Assembly: GCA_025352665.1 (NCBI GenBank)
Contig: JANXSM010000172.1
Coordinates: forward strand, 41,108 to 105,107
Source: Rhodospirillales bacterium
GTDB lineage: Bacteria; Pseudomonadota; Alphaproteobacteria; Acetobacterales; Acetobacteraceae
Reading direction: 5' to 3'
Length of the DNA stretch: 64,000 nt
Below, one piece after another: positions 17,273 through 25,233 of the stretch (the stretch's first letter is position 1; each line of letters begins with the position of its first letter). Below the pieces are notes generated by a model. That model was not told the DNA's origin. It did not search any database and saw only the letters and a program-made list of their open reading frames with translations. The position numbers and the translations under genes are program-made.

Positions 17273-17294
17273 CGCCTCGACGCACACACCATAG

Positions 17295-17328
17295 AAATGG
17301 CGCCGAACCGGATGGTTCGGCGCCATTT
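17295..17328. terminator. Bidirectional intrinsic terminator between cytochrome c and HiPIP genes
   Basis: AAATGGCGCCGAACC (17295-17309) and GGTTCGGCGCCATTT (17314-17328) form a perfect 15-bp stem with loop GGAT. T residues flank each arm on its 3' side for the respective strand, fitting termination of both converging genes. Confidence 0.85.
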
Positions 17329-17354
17329 TCATGGGCGGTCGAACTGACCTGCGG

Positions 17355-17612
17355 TCAGCCTTCCTTTGGCGCATAGGCGATGCACCAGCCGTTCGGATTG
17401 ATGACCCCAACCACGATGGTGCAGGCGTTCGGAGGAGCCCAGTTGACGCATTTGCTGCAGACCAGGCCGTCCTTCGGACCAGGCTGATACTGCACGAGGT
17501 TTTGCGCGAGTTTTTCCTGCGCCCGCAGGCCGGTTGCAGCGCCGGCCGCGGCAAGCAGCCCGAGCCCGGACTGCAGGACGATACGGCGTGAGGAATTTTT
17601 GTTGTCTGTCAT
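17355..17612 (-). CDS. High-potential iron-sulfur protein (HiPIP), Tat-exported
   Basis: An 85-residue precursor. The N-terminus has a Tat signal: SSRRIVLQSG followed by a hydrophobic Leu/Ala run and cleavage near LRAQ (about residue 32). The mature protein of about 54 residues has Cys52, Cys55, Cys64 and Cys77 with the closing NPNGWC pattern, as in HiPIPs, which hold one 4Fe-4S cluster and carry electrons in the periplasm. The start at 17612 is chosen because GGAGGA lies about 9 bases upstream; a longer frame adds 19 residues ahead of the Tat signal. It converges on the cytochrome c gene with a shared terminator, so the two periplasmic electron carriers are neighbours. Confidence 0.9.
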   Translation of the reverse strand: MTDNKNSSRRIVLQSGLGLLAAAGAATGLRAQEKLAQNLVQYQPGPKDGLVCSKCVNWAPPNACTIVVGVINPNGWCIAYAPKEG

Positions 17613-17718
17613 TCTTACGGTTCCTCCGATGTCTGGGGTAAGAAATGGGGACGATCCTGAAGTTCGCAACAGGGAGGAATTGATTGTACGAGCGTGAATT
17701 TGCCCTGCGGACCAGATC

Positions 17719-17770
17719 CTAGAGCGTGATGACCGAAGGCGGGGTCACCGAAAGATCTGAACCACGCGAT
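17719..17770. repeat. Intergenic repeat, half copy (half A only)
   Basis: CTAGAGCGTGATGACCGAAGG, GGTCACCGAAAGATCTGAA and CCACGCGAT match half A of the repeat family with a few changes. Half B (the AGAGCGGGAT hairpin) is absent. It lies upstream of the HiPIP gene, between it and the first peptidase gene. Confidence 0.75.
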
Positions 17771-17884
17771 TCGGCGCCAGTCTCCAGAAAGCCGAAGGCG
17801 AGAAGTTCATGAGCGGGCGACAGGCGGTGCTGGCGGGCATAGGATGAGGCCGGCCATGTTCGCAACGGCCTCATCATGTGTCCG

Positions 17885-19621
17885 TCAGAGCGCTGTTTCG
17901 ACCAGGCGGCGGGCCTGATCGATGGCTGCCAGGAAGCGGTTGGTGCCACGGAGCAAGTCCATCTGTGCGACACGCCGCATATGGCCATCGGCGACGTCGG
18001 GCAACTCGGCGGCCACGGCGAGAGTGGGCAGCTTGGGCACGGTGTAGGCGGGATCATGGCGGAAGCGCGGCTCGCGCGTGTAGTTCACCGGCACCAGAAT
18101 GCGCGACAGCTCGAACAGCACGCTGTTGCGTTTAGCCATTTCGGCGCCTTCGAGTTTGGCAAGGCTGGCTTTCAGCGCCTCGGTGGCCACACGGCAGGCG
18201 GAGAGGTCGGCCAGGCCCTGAGAGGCCAACTGATACGCGGCGATGGTGGCCAGGAATTCGTCGCAGGTCGCCGTCCAGTCGAATGGCAAGATCTCGGCAT
18301 TGGCCACGCGCAAGGTTGAAAGCAAGTAGATCTTCATGTCGGTCAACAAGATGTCGCGGTCAGCGATTTCCAACGTGTCGTTTTCGGTATGCCAGGCGAT
18401 GTTCGCACCGCAGCCAGAGACATCGTAATAATGTTTTTCGTGGCGCAGTTCATCCGGCATCGTGGAGCTCAGCATGAAGAAGCTGGGCAGGCCTATGTTG
18501 TTGAAGCTGTAGTCGCCGGCCTGGGGTGGCCGCTGCGTGTTCACGACGGCGTTGGGCACGATGTCGCGGATCGCGTCGGTCGCGATATGCGCCGACTCGC
18601 TGAAGGCGCGCGTGTCGTGATAACTGGTCGCCCATCGACAGCCAGGGCTGTCGCAGTTGATCTGGGCGACGCAGTTGCGGTCGAGGTCCATGGCGAAGGC
18701 GTCGGTGAACCAGGTGGAGCCGGCGTAGCGACCGGTGGAATGGCCAGGCCACCAGGCGAGCTTTACCGAGCGGCGCAGGTCGGCGCGTTTGGTCCAGAAC
18801 ACGCGGGCCAGTTCCATAAGCGTGGCATCGCCGGTGGCGTTGTCGCCGACGCCGACCTCCCAGCTATCGTAATGACCATGTACCAGAACGAATTTCTCGG
18901 GCTCGACGGCGCCTGGGATGGTGACGACGGGGATGGTCTGCGGGAACCAGCCTTCCACCAGGTCGGTGCGTATGGTGGCCTCGCCTCCGGTTTTGGCAAG
19001 CGCCATCAGTTTCTGGCCATCGGGATTGTTGACGGCGACAACAGGGATTTTGGGTTTTCGGCCCATGTCAGCAAGGTCGGGGCTGCCCCAGATGGTGGTG
19101 CAGGTTCCCCAGTGGATGTCGATGCCCGGATTGACGGCGATCAGGCCGATGCCGCCCCATTCCTCGATCAGGCTGGTCAACGCAGGATTGCCGAAGCCCT
19201 GCATGACCACGATGTTCCCGCCGACGATCTGGCGGACTTCCTCGATGGAGGAGATGCTGCCGCCGAACAGGGTTTTGATGTCGCGATTGTAGCTGCGCAG
19301 CGCCTTGGGGTTCGCTGACAAGGTCACAAGCTTGCCGGTGCGCCCGCCTGGGACGGACAGCGAGGAAGACGGCGGCTTGGCGCGATAGGTGACACCGCCA
19401 GCGGACACCGAGGCGGAATAGGGAACGGAGAGATAGATTTCCGGCTGGTGGACATCGACGGGAATGCCGGCGGCGCGCAGCTTCGCGACCAGCACGTCGG
19501 CACTGCGGTTCACATCCTCGGGCCTCCAGCGCGGCATGGTCGCGAAGGTCTCCACCAGGCTCCACGGAAGGTCGAGACTGACCTCGTCGATGAAATTCTG
19601 TTCAATTTCGCTGATGGCCAT
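17885..19621 (-). CDS. M28-family metallopeptidase-like protein, non-canonical active site (copy 1)
   Basis: A 578-residue protein with the M28 (aminopeptidase Y/S) catalytic fold inside a longer chain. Ligand-type motifs are HGHYDSWEVGVGDNATG (His and bridging Asp), INCDSPG (Asp) and AWHTENDTLE (His). The Glu-Glu pair that normally gives the general base and a zinc ligand is missing: the stretch reads WWPGHSTGRYAGSTW. A paralogue at 29013-30635 has the same change. No signal peptide. The start at 19621 has AGGAG 8 bases upstream. It is divergent from the transporter operon, 135 bases away, and probably acts on the imported substrate. Function as peptidase, acyl-transferase or cyclase is open. 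Confidence 0.78.
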   Translation of the reverse strand: MAISEIEQNFIDEVSLDLPWSLVETFATMPRWRPEDVNRSADVLVAKLRAAGIPVDVHQPEIYLSVPYSASVSAGGVTYRAKPPSSSLSVPGGRTGKLVTLSANPKALRSYNRDIKTLFGGSISSIEEVRQIVGGNIVVMQGFGNPALTSLIEEWGGIGLIAVNPGIDIHWGTCTTIWGSPDLADMGRKPKIPVVAVNNPDGQKLMALAKTGGEATIRTDLVEGWFPQTIPVVTIPGAVEPEKFVLVHGHYDSWEVGVGDNATGDATLMELARVFWTKRADLRRSVKLAWWPGHSTGRYAGSTWFTDAFAMDLDRNCVAQINCDSPGCRWATSYHDTRAFSESAHIATDAIRDIVPNAVVNTQRPPQAGDYSFNNIGLPSFFMLSSTMPDELRHEKHYYDVSGCGANIAWHTENDTLEIADRDILLTDMKIYLLSTLRVANAEILPFDWTATCDEFLATIAAYQLASQGLADLSACRVATEALKASLAKLEGAEMAKRNSVLFELSRILVPVNYTREPRFRHDPAYTVPKLPTLAVAAELPDVADGHMRRVAQMDLLRGTNRFLAAIDQARRLVETAL

Positions 19622-19725
19622 GGGTGTGCTCCTCGGGGTCCACGGGATGCCATCACCGAAACGGCCTGTGCGCAAGCGTTGGCCCGCAGTGGGGCTTGAA
19701 ATTTTCGGGAGCCCCGTGTTGTATC

Positions 19726-19738
19726 GTTGCCATGCAAC
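19726..19738. promoter_or_regulatory. Candidate operator in the divergent promoter region
   Basis: GTTGC-CAT-GCAAC is a 13-base inverted repeat between the divergent peptidase gene and the transporter operon. The GCAAC half-sites resemble LacI-family operators, and a LacI regulator (30645-31664) belongs to this island. The site lies 19-31 bases before the operon's first ATG, where repressor binding would block transcription. Confidence 0.35.
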
Positions 19739-19756
19739 AAACACAGGGCTGATCCT

Positions 19757-21422
19757 ATGAAGCAGTCGCTTTTGGCCCTGGCTCTCGCAGTGGGCGTTGT
19801 CGGGTCTGTTCGGGCACAACCAGCCGGTGACTTGATTCGCCCGTTGTCGATTTTGACTCAGCCGCAGGCGGCGTCACCGCCCGACTACCAGGCAGCCGAG
19901 CTGGTGGCTGACGCCTGGAAGACACTGGGATTGACCGTTCAGGTGCGGCCTATGCCGGGCCAGCAGTTCAACCAGATCGTGTGGTACGAGCGGCAACGCT
20001 GGGATGCGACGACCTGGCAGATGGTGGGCCGGCCAGAGCGCAGCGATCCCGACGAGTTGACCTATTAATCTGTTCGTCTCCGCCAATGCCGCGAATGGCT
20101 ATGACTTCGTCGGCTATGTGAACCCTGACTACGATCGGCTTGCGCAGGCGCAGCGCGAGGAGCTGGATCTGACCAAGCGCCAGGCGCTGGTCCGAGAGGC
20201 GCAGGAACTGATCAATCGTGATCAGCCCTATGGGTTCATGGTGCACCCGAAGAACCTCGTGGCCTACAACAGCGCGATCTGGGACGGCGCCACGATGGTG
20301 GAGCAAGCCGGTATCGGCGTGCGCAACTTCTGGACCTGGACACAGATGAAGCCGAAAGGCGCGCAGAAGGACGTGGTGCTGAACTCGGTCTCGCCGCCGA
20401 CCAATCTGAGCCCGTTCAACATTGCCGGTGCGCAAGGCTCCTGGGCGAGCGAGCTGGTATGGGATCGGCTGATGCGCATTGGGCCAGACGGGCTGCCGCG
20501 GCCGTGGGCTGCTGAGTCGGTGAGCCGGCCAACGCCTTTGGCGGTGGATGTCGTGCTGCGCTCGGGCATGAAATGGCATGATGGCCAGCCGGTGACGATC
20601 GATGATGCTGTGTTCAGCCTCGAAGCGCCGGGCTACGGCGACAAGTCGCCGATGTATCGCCCGTTCGTGGGCAATATCGCCAAGGTCGAGACAACCGGGC
20701 CGATGAGCCTGCGCATCACGCTCAAGCGGCCAGATGCGGCGTTTCTGGTGAGCTCGCTGTCAAAGTTGAATTTGGCGCCAAAACATATCTGGGCGCCGAT
20801 CTTCGAAGATCTGAAGAACAAGCCCGAAACCGCCGAAAGCATCATGGAGCCTTTGCCGATCGGTTCCGGTCCGTTCAAATTCGTCTCGGTGAAGCTGACC
20901 GACCAGATCGTGCTGCAAGCCAATCCTGATCATTGGGCGAAGCCGTCGGTCAATCGTTGGATCATGCGGATCGCACCGAATGTCGAAGCAACACTCGGCG
21001 CCATGAAAAGCGGCGAGATGAACTTTCTGACCGATTACACGGGCGATCCTGAACTGCTGACCAAGCTCGCCAAATCATCGCCCAACATCAAAATCGCCGA
21101 CAGCCTCGACATCGGAATCCGCTTCATCGGCTACAACGAACGGCGGCCGCCGTTCAATGATGTGGCTTTCCGCCGTGCGCTGTCGGCCACCATGGATCGC
21201 GAGATGTTGGCAGCAGACGCCTGGGGCGGGGCAGCGGTTGCGTCCAACTCCTGGATTTCGCCGGCACTGTCGTTCTGGGCGGCGCCTGGGATCGACAAGC
21301 GCGTTCCAGGCGGCACGATCGAGGCTGCGAAGGCGATGCTGAAAGACGCTGGCTACGTGCTGGTGGACGGCAAGTTGCATTATCCCGCCGGCGTGAAAGA
21401 GACCACGGGCGTGTTTCAATAG
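19757..21422 (+). pseudogene. Circularly permuted peptide/nickel-type (family 5) solute-binding protein, frameshifted
   Basis: The first gene of the transporter operon. A signal peptide (MKQSLLALALAVG...VRAQ) is followed by what is the C-terminal half in DppA/OppA proteins: QAAELVADAWKTLGLTVQV, SDPDEL-TYNLF, NPDYDRLAQAQ, KRQALVREAQELINRDQP. Only then comes the normal N-terminal half: WDRLMRIGPDGLPRPWAAES, SGMKWHDGQPVTIDDAVFSLE, IGSGPFKF, FNERRPPFNDVAFRRALS, ending at AKAMLKDAGY plus about 17 residues. The order is thus a circular permutation. A one-base insertion near 20066 (extra T) turns ACC-TAT-AAT-CTG into ACC-TAT-TAA; without it the frame is open from 19757 to 21422 (about 554 residues). 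Sequencing error or recent inactivation cannot be separated here. Confidence 0.85.
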
Positions 21423-21430
21423 GCATCGAC

Positions 21431-22417
21431 GTGGCCGTGATGCGCCGCGCGTTAGGCAGGCTGGGTCACCTGTTTCTGGTGATGTGGGTGGTGGCCAGCC
21501 TGACGTTCGTGTTGTTCCGCCTGATGCCTGGCGACCCGACGCTGAACTTCCTGTCGCCGAGCTTTTCGGAGGAGACCCGCGCGGCGTTGCTGAAAGGCTT
21601 CGGGCTCGATAAGTCGATCTGGCAACAATATTTGATTTATATGAACAACTTGCTGCATGGCGACCTCGGCATGTCGTTCCTGCAAGGCAAGTCTGTGTAT
21701 GCGCTGCTGGCAGAAGCTCTGCCGAATACGATCATTCTCACCATTGTGTCGGTGTGCGGGGCCTATGCGTTCGGCATTGTCGCAGGGGCATTTCTGGCGT
21801 TTCAGCGCGGCGGTGCGACAGAGGCCGTGGCGATCCCCGTGGCATTGGCCACGCGCGCTGCGCCGGAATTCTGGTTGGGGATGCTGCTGTTGGCGGGGTT
21901 GTCGTTCGAAGCTGGATGGTTTCCGACCGGTGGCGCGTTGAGCCCCGGCGAGCAGCCCGGAAGCTTCAGCGTCTTGCTGCTGTCGCGTGACTATTGGTGG
22001 CATCTGGCGCTGCCGGCGTTGACGTTGATGCTCTATCTGCTTGGGCTGCCGTTGCTGCTGATGCGCGCCACCATGTTGGACGTGTTGAACGACGAGTTTA
22101 TCGTCATGGCCAGAATGAAGGGGCTTTCTCGTTGGTCGATCATCATGCGCCATGCTGCCCGCAATGCGCTGCTGCCGATCGTGACCGCGTTTGCTTTGGG
22201 GCTGGGCGCGAGCATTGGCGGCAATGTGGTGATTGAGTCGGTATTTGCCTGGCCTGGCATCGGCCGGTTGCTGGTGCAGGCGGTGCAAAGTGCCGACTAT
22301 CCGCTGGCCCAGGGAGCGTTCATTCTTATTGCGGCCGTGCTGGTGGTGATGAATTCCGTGGCTGACTTCGTGTATTCCGCGCTCGATCCCAGAGTGTCCC
22401 TGCGTGCGCGGCGTTAG
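21431..22417 (+). CDS. Peptide-type ABC transporter permease (DppB-like)
   Basis: A 328-residue inner-membrane protein of the DppB/OppB type with six predicted helices. The N-terminal helix (LFLVMWVVASLTFVLFRLMPGDP) and PGDPTLNFL are diagnostic for this permease class. The EAA cytoplasmic loop reads DEFIVMARMKGLSRWSIIMRH, which contacts the ATPase. The first codon is GTG at 21431; ATG at 21440 is an alternative. It begins 8 bases after the binding-protein stop and overlaps the next permease by 14 bases, so all are in one operon. It forms half of the membrane channel for the imported peptide-like solute. Confidence 0.92.
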   Translation: MAVMRRALGRLGHLFLVMWVVASLTFVLFRLMPGDPTLNFLSPSFSEETRAALLKGFGLDKSIWQQYLIYMNNLLHGDLGMSFLQGKSVYALLAEALPNTIILTIVSVCGAYAFGIVAGAFLAFQRGGATEAVAIPVALATRAAPEFWLGMLLLAGLSFEAGWFPTGGALSPGEQPGSFSVLLLSRDYWWHLALPALTLMLYLLGLPLLLMRATMLDVLNDEFIVMARMKGLSRWSIIMRHAARNALLPIVTAFALGLGASIGGNVVIESVFAWPGIGRLLVQAVQSADYPLAQGAFILIAAVLVVMNSVADFVYSALDPRVSLRARR

Positions 22418-23276
22418 CGCGTTGCCCTTCGCGTTATGGCGGTTCCTGCGCTGTGAGGCGTTCGCCGCCGTGGGGGCGTCGATCTATTTTTGCATCGCAA
22501 TGCTCGCGATCTTTGCCGATCGGCTGGCGCCGTATGACCCGCGTGCCATCCTCAGGGTTGGTTCGCGCGTGGCGCGCTACCTGCCGATGTCGGCAGATCA
22601 TTGGCTCGGCACGACGTCGAGCGGGCGAGATGTGTTGAGCCAGGTGATCTATGGCACCCGGGCGGCGCTTGCAGTGGGGCTCACGGCCGCCTTTGTGGTG
22701 GTGGCCATCGGCACGTTGCTGGGTTTACTGTCTGGCTATCTTGGCGGATGGACCGACCGCATTGTGACATGGCTCGCCGATATCGTGCTCGGGCTGCCTT
22801 TCCTGCCGTTCATGCTGGTATTGGCGGCGCTGACGCATCCCGGCACGGGCGTGGTGATCTTTACCGTGTCAGCTCTGCTCTGGCCCAACACTGCGCGCGT
22901 GATCCGATCCCAGGTGCTCAGTCTGCGTGAGCGAGCCTGGGTGGAGGCTGCGCGCGTAACGGGATGTTCGACCACGCGCATCATGTTCGTCCATGTGCTG
23001 CCGCAGGTGTTGCCGTTGGCAGCGCTGTATGGGTCGGTTGCCATCGGCTGGGCCATCCTTGCTGAGGCCTCGGCAAGTTTTCTCGGCTTTGGCGATCCAG
23101 AGACGCTGAGCTGGGGGGTGATGCTACAGGAGGCTTACGCCAACCAGGCGCTGTCGCGCGGAGCGTGGAATTGGTTCGCCCCACCGGGCGCTGCGATCAT
23201 GTCCATGGTGCTGGCGGGATTTTTAATTTCACGAGGGTCAGAAAAGCTGCTGTTTCCGAAATTGGCGGATCAATGA
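22404..23276 (+). CDS. Peptide-type ABC transporter permease (DppC-like)
   Basis: A 290-residue second permease. It shows the DppC N-terminal helix (AVGASIYFCIAMLAIFADRLAPYDP), then HWLGTTSSGRDVLSQVIYGTR, the family signature, and the EAA loop ERAWVEAARVTGCSTTRIMFVHVLP. Start GTG at 22404 lies inside the end of the dppB-like gene, and its own TGA overlaps the next ATG (ATGA), so translation is coupled. It completes the heterodimeric membrane part. Confidence 0.92.
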   Translation: MRGVSALPFALWRFLRCEAFAAVGASIYFCIAMLAIFADRLAPYDPRAILRVGSRVARYLPMSADHWLGTTSSGRDVLSQVIYGTRAALAVGLTAAFVVVAIGTLLGLLSGYLGGWTDRIVTWLADIVLGLPFLPFMLVLAALTHPGTGVVIFTVSALLWPNTARVIRSQVLSLRERAWVEAARVTGCSTTRIMFVHVLPQVLPLAALYGSVAIGWAILAEASASFLGFGDPETLSWGVMLQEAYANQALSRGAWNWFAPPGAAIMSMVLAGFLISRGSEKLLFPKLADQ

Positions 23277-24280
23277 GCCTGCTTTCGGTGCGCGATCTGC
23301 AAGTGACCTACGCGAGCCGGGCCGGACCGGTGCGCGCCGTCGATGGCATGGATCTCGACGTGCCCGCCGCCTCCATCACCGGGCTTGTCGGCGAAAGCGG
23401 TTGTGGCAAATCAACCCTGGGGCGCGCGCTGATGGGCGTGTTGCCCGAAAGCGGGCGCATCACCGGTGGGCAGGTGATGTTCGAGGGCCAGGATCTCGTG
23501 CGCCTGTCGGCTTCGGCCCAGCGGGCGATGCGGTGGCGGCGGATGTCGTTCATTCCACAGACCGCCATGAACGCACTCGACCCGGTGCAGCGATTGCGGA
23601 CGCAGATGTTCGAGGTGTTGCAAGAACGCGGCGGAGTTTCACGCCGTGACGCGCAGCAACGGTCAGCGGCGTTGTTCACCATGGTTGGATTGGATCCGCA
23701 GCGGCTGGCCGACTATCCGCACCAGTTCAGCGGGGGCATGCGGCAGCGTGCTTCGATCGCATTGGCGCTGGCGCTGTCGCCATCTTTGGTCATTGCCGAC
23801 GAGCCGGTGACGGCGTTGGACGTGATCGTGCAACGCCAGGTGCTCGATGTGCTGCGCGACCTGCAGGCACGGCTCAACCTGGCCATGATCCTGGTGACGC
23901 ACGACATGGCTGTGGTGGCCTATGCCTGTGATCGGGTGGCGGTGATGTATGCCGGGCGCATCGTGGAATCGGGCCCGGTCGCTGCGGTGCTCGAACGCCC
24001 GCTGCATCCCTACACGATGGGGCTCACCCACGCGTTTCCCGATGTGCATGGCGGCGAGGACGTGTTGGTGCCGATCGAGGGCGCGCCACCATCTTTGCTG
24101 AATCCGCCGCCGGGATGTCGGTTCGCACCGCGCTGCCCGTTTGCCGAGCCGGCCTGTCATGCGTCCTCGCCGCCTCTGCGATCGGGGGCCTCCGATCACC
24201 AGGTGGCGTGCTGGCGCGCCGGCGATGCCGATGTGCTCAGGCAGTTGGCGGCGAAGCCCGCGACCTGGGCTGGCGCATGA
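23273..24280 (+). CDS. Peptide-type ABC transporter ATP-binding protein (DppD-like)
   Basis: A 335-residue ATPase. Walker A GESGCGKST (about 40), Q-loop, signature FSGGMRQRASIA, Walker B LVIADEPVTALD and the H-loop THDMAVVAY are all present. The C-terminal oligopeptide/dipeptide extension ends with GCRFAPRCPFAEPAC, the Cys cluster usual in DppD/F proteins. I use the start at 23273, in ATGA overlap with the permease stop and matching the family N-terminus LLSVRDLQVTY, not an upstream in-frame Met. Confidence 0.94.
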   Translation: MSLLSVRDLQVTYASRAGPVRAVDGMDLDVPAASITGLVGESGCGKSTLGRALMGVLPESGRITGGQVMFEGQDLVRLSASAQRAMRWRRMSFIPQTAMNALDPVQRLRTQMFEVLQERGGVSRRDAQQRSAALFTMVGLDPQRLADYPHQFSGGMRQRASIALALALSPSLVIADEPVTALDVIVQRQVLDVLRDLQARLNLAMILVTHDMAVVAYACDRVAVMYAGRIVESGPVAAVLERPLHPYTMGLTHAFPDVHGGEDVLVPIEGAPPSLLNPPPGCRFAPRCPFAEPACHASSPPLRSGASDHQVACWRAGDADVLRQLAAKPATWAGA

Positions 24281-25233
24281 GTGTGCTTCTGCAAGCGACA
24301 GGGCTCACCAAAAGCTTTCGCATGCGAGGCCGAGACGTGCATGCGGTGGCCGATGTCAGCCTGACGGTGGCAGCAGGTGCTGCGTTGGGCATTGTGGGGG
24401 AGTCGGGCTGCGGCAAGACCACCACGGCGCGCATGTTGTTGCGGCTGGAGGATCCGACCGCCGGCCGCATTCTGTATGAAGGCGCCGATATCACCGATCT
24501 GCATGGCCGCGCGCTGCTGCCGTTTCGCGCACGGGCGCAATTGGTGTTTCAGAATCCGTTCGACGCACTCAACCCACGGTTTTCCATCCGCCAGTCGCTG
24601 GTCGAGCCATTGCGTAACTTTGGCATTCCCGCAGGCGCGCATGCCGCCCATATCGAGGCGGTCATGCAACGGGTGCGGTTGATGCCCGCGGCGGCCTGGC
24701 TGGATCGCCGGCCGCATGAGCTATCCGGCGGTCAGCTGCAGCGCGTGGTGCTGGCGCGGGCGTTGATCGCGGGGCCGCGGCTGATCGTGGCGGACGAGCC
24801 AGTTTCGATGCTCGACGTGTCCGTGCGCGCCGGTATTCTCAACCTGCTGCGTGAAGCCCGCGATAGCCTGGGGCTTGCTGCAATCTACATCAGCCATGAC
24901 CTCGCCCTGATCCGCTATGTGTGCGAGCGAACCATGGTGATGTATCTCGGCCGTGTGGTTGAGGAAGGCCCGACGGCTGCACTGATCGCAACACCGGCGC
25001 ATCCTTACACGGCGGCGTTGGTTGCCGCCGTTCCAGTGGCGCGGGTGGAACAGAACCGCGCGGCTTTGCCAATCCGCGGCAGTCTCTCGGATGCCCCGCT
25101 GGCAGGGCCAGGCTGTGCGTTCCGCACCCGGTGCCCCTATGCCATGCCGCGGTGCGAGACTGAAACACTGGCCCTGCGCGATGTCGCGCCAGGGCGCCGT
25201 GCCGCCTGTCATCTTGTCGGAGTTGCGTCATGA
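24277..25233 (+). CDS. Peptide-type ABC transporter ATP-binding protein (DppF-like)
   Basis: A 318-residue partner ATPase. It has Walker A GESGCGKTT, signature LSGGQLQRVVLARALI, Walker B LIVADEPVSMLD, H-loop SHDLALIRY, and the C-terminal GCAFRTRCPYAMPRC Cys motif. The start overlaps the previous stop as ATGA, and its own stop overlaps the next ATG the same way. With the DppD-like gene it forms the heterodimeric motor of the importer. Confidence 0.94.
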   Translation: MSVLLQATGLTKSFRMRGRDVHAVADVSLTVAAGAALGIVGESGCGKTTTARMLLRLEDPTAGRILYEGADITDLHGRALLPFRARAQLVFQNPFDALNPRFSIRQSLVEPLRNFGIPAGAHAAHIEAVMQRVRLMPAAAWLDRRPHELSGGQLQRVVLARALIAGPRLIVADEPVSMLDVSVRAGILNLLREARDSLGLAAIYISHDLALIRYVCERTMVMYLGRVVEEGPTAALIATPAHPYTAALVAAVPVARVEQNRAALPIRGSLSDAPLAGPGCAFRTRCPYAMPRCETETLALRDVAPGRRAACHLVGVAS

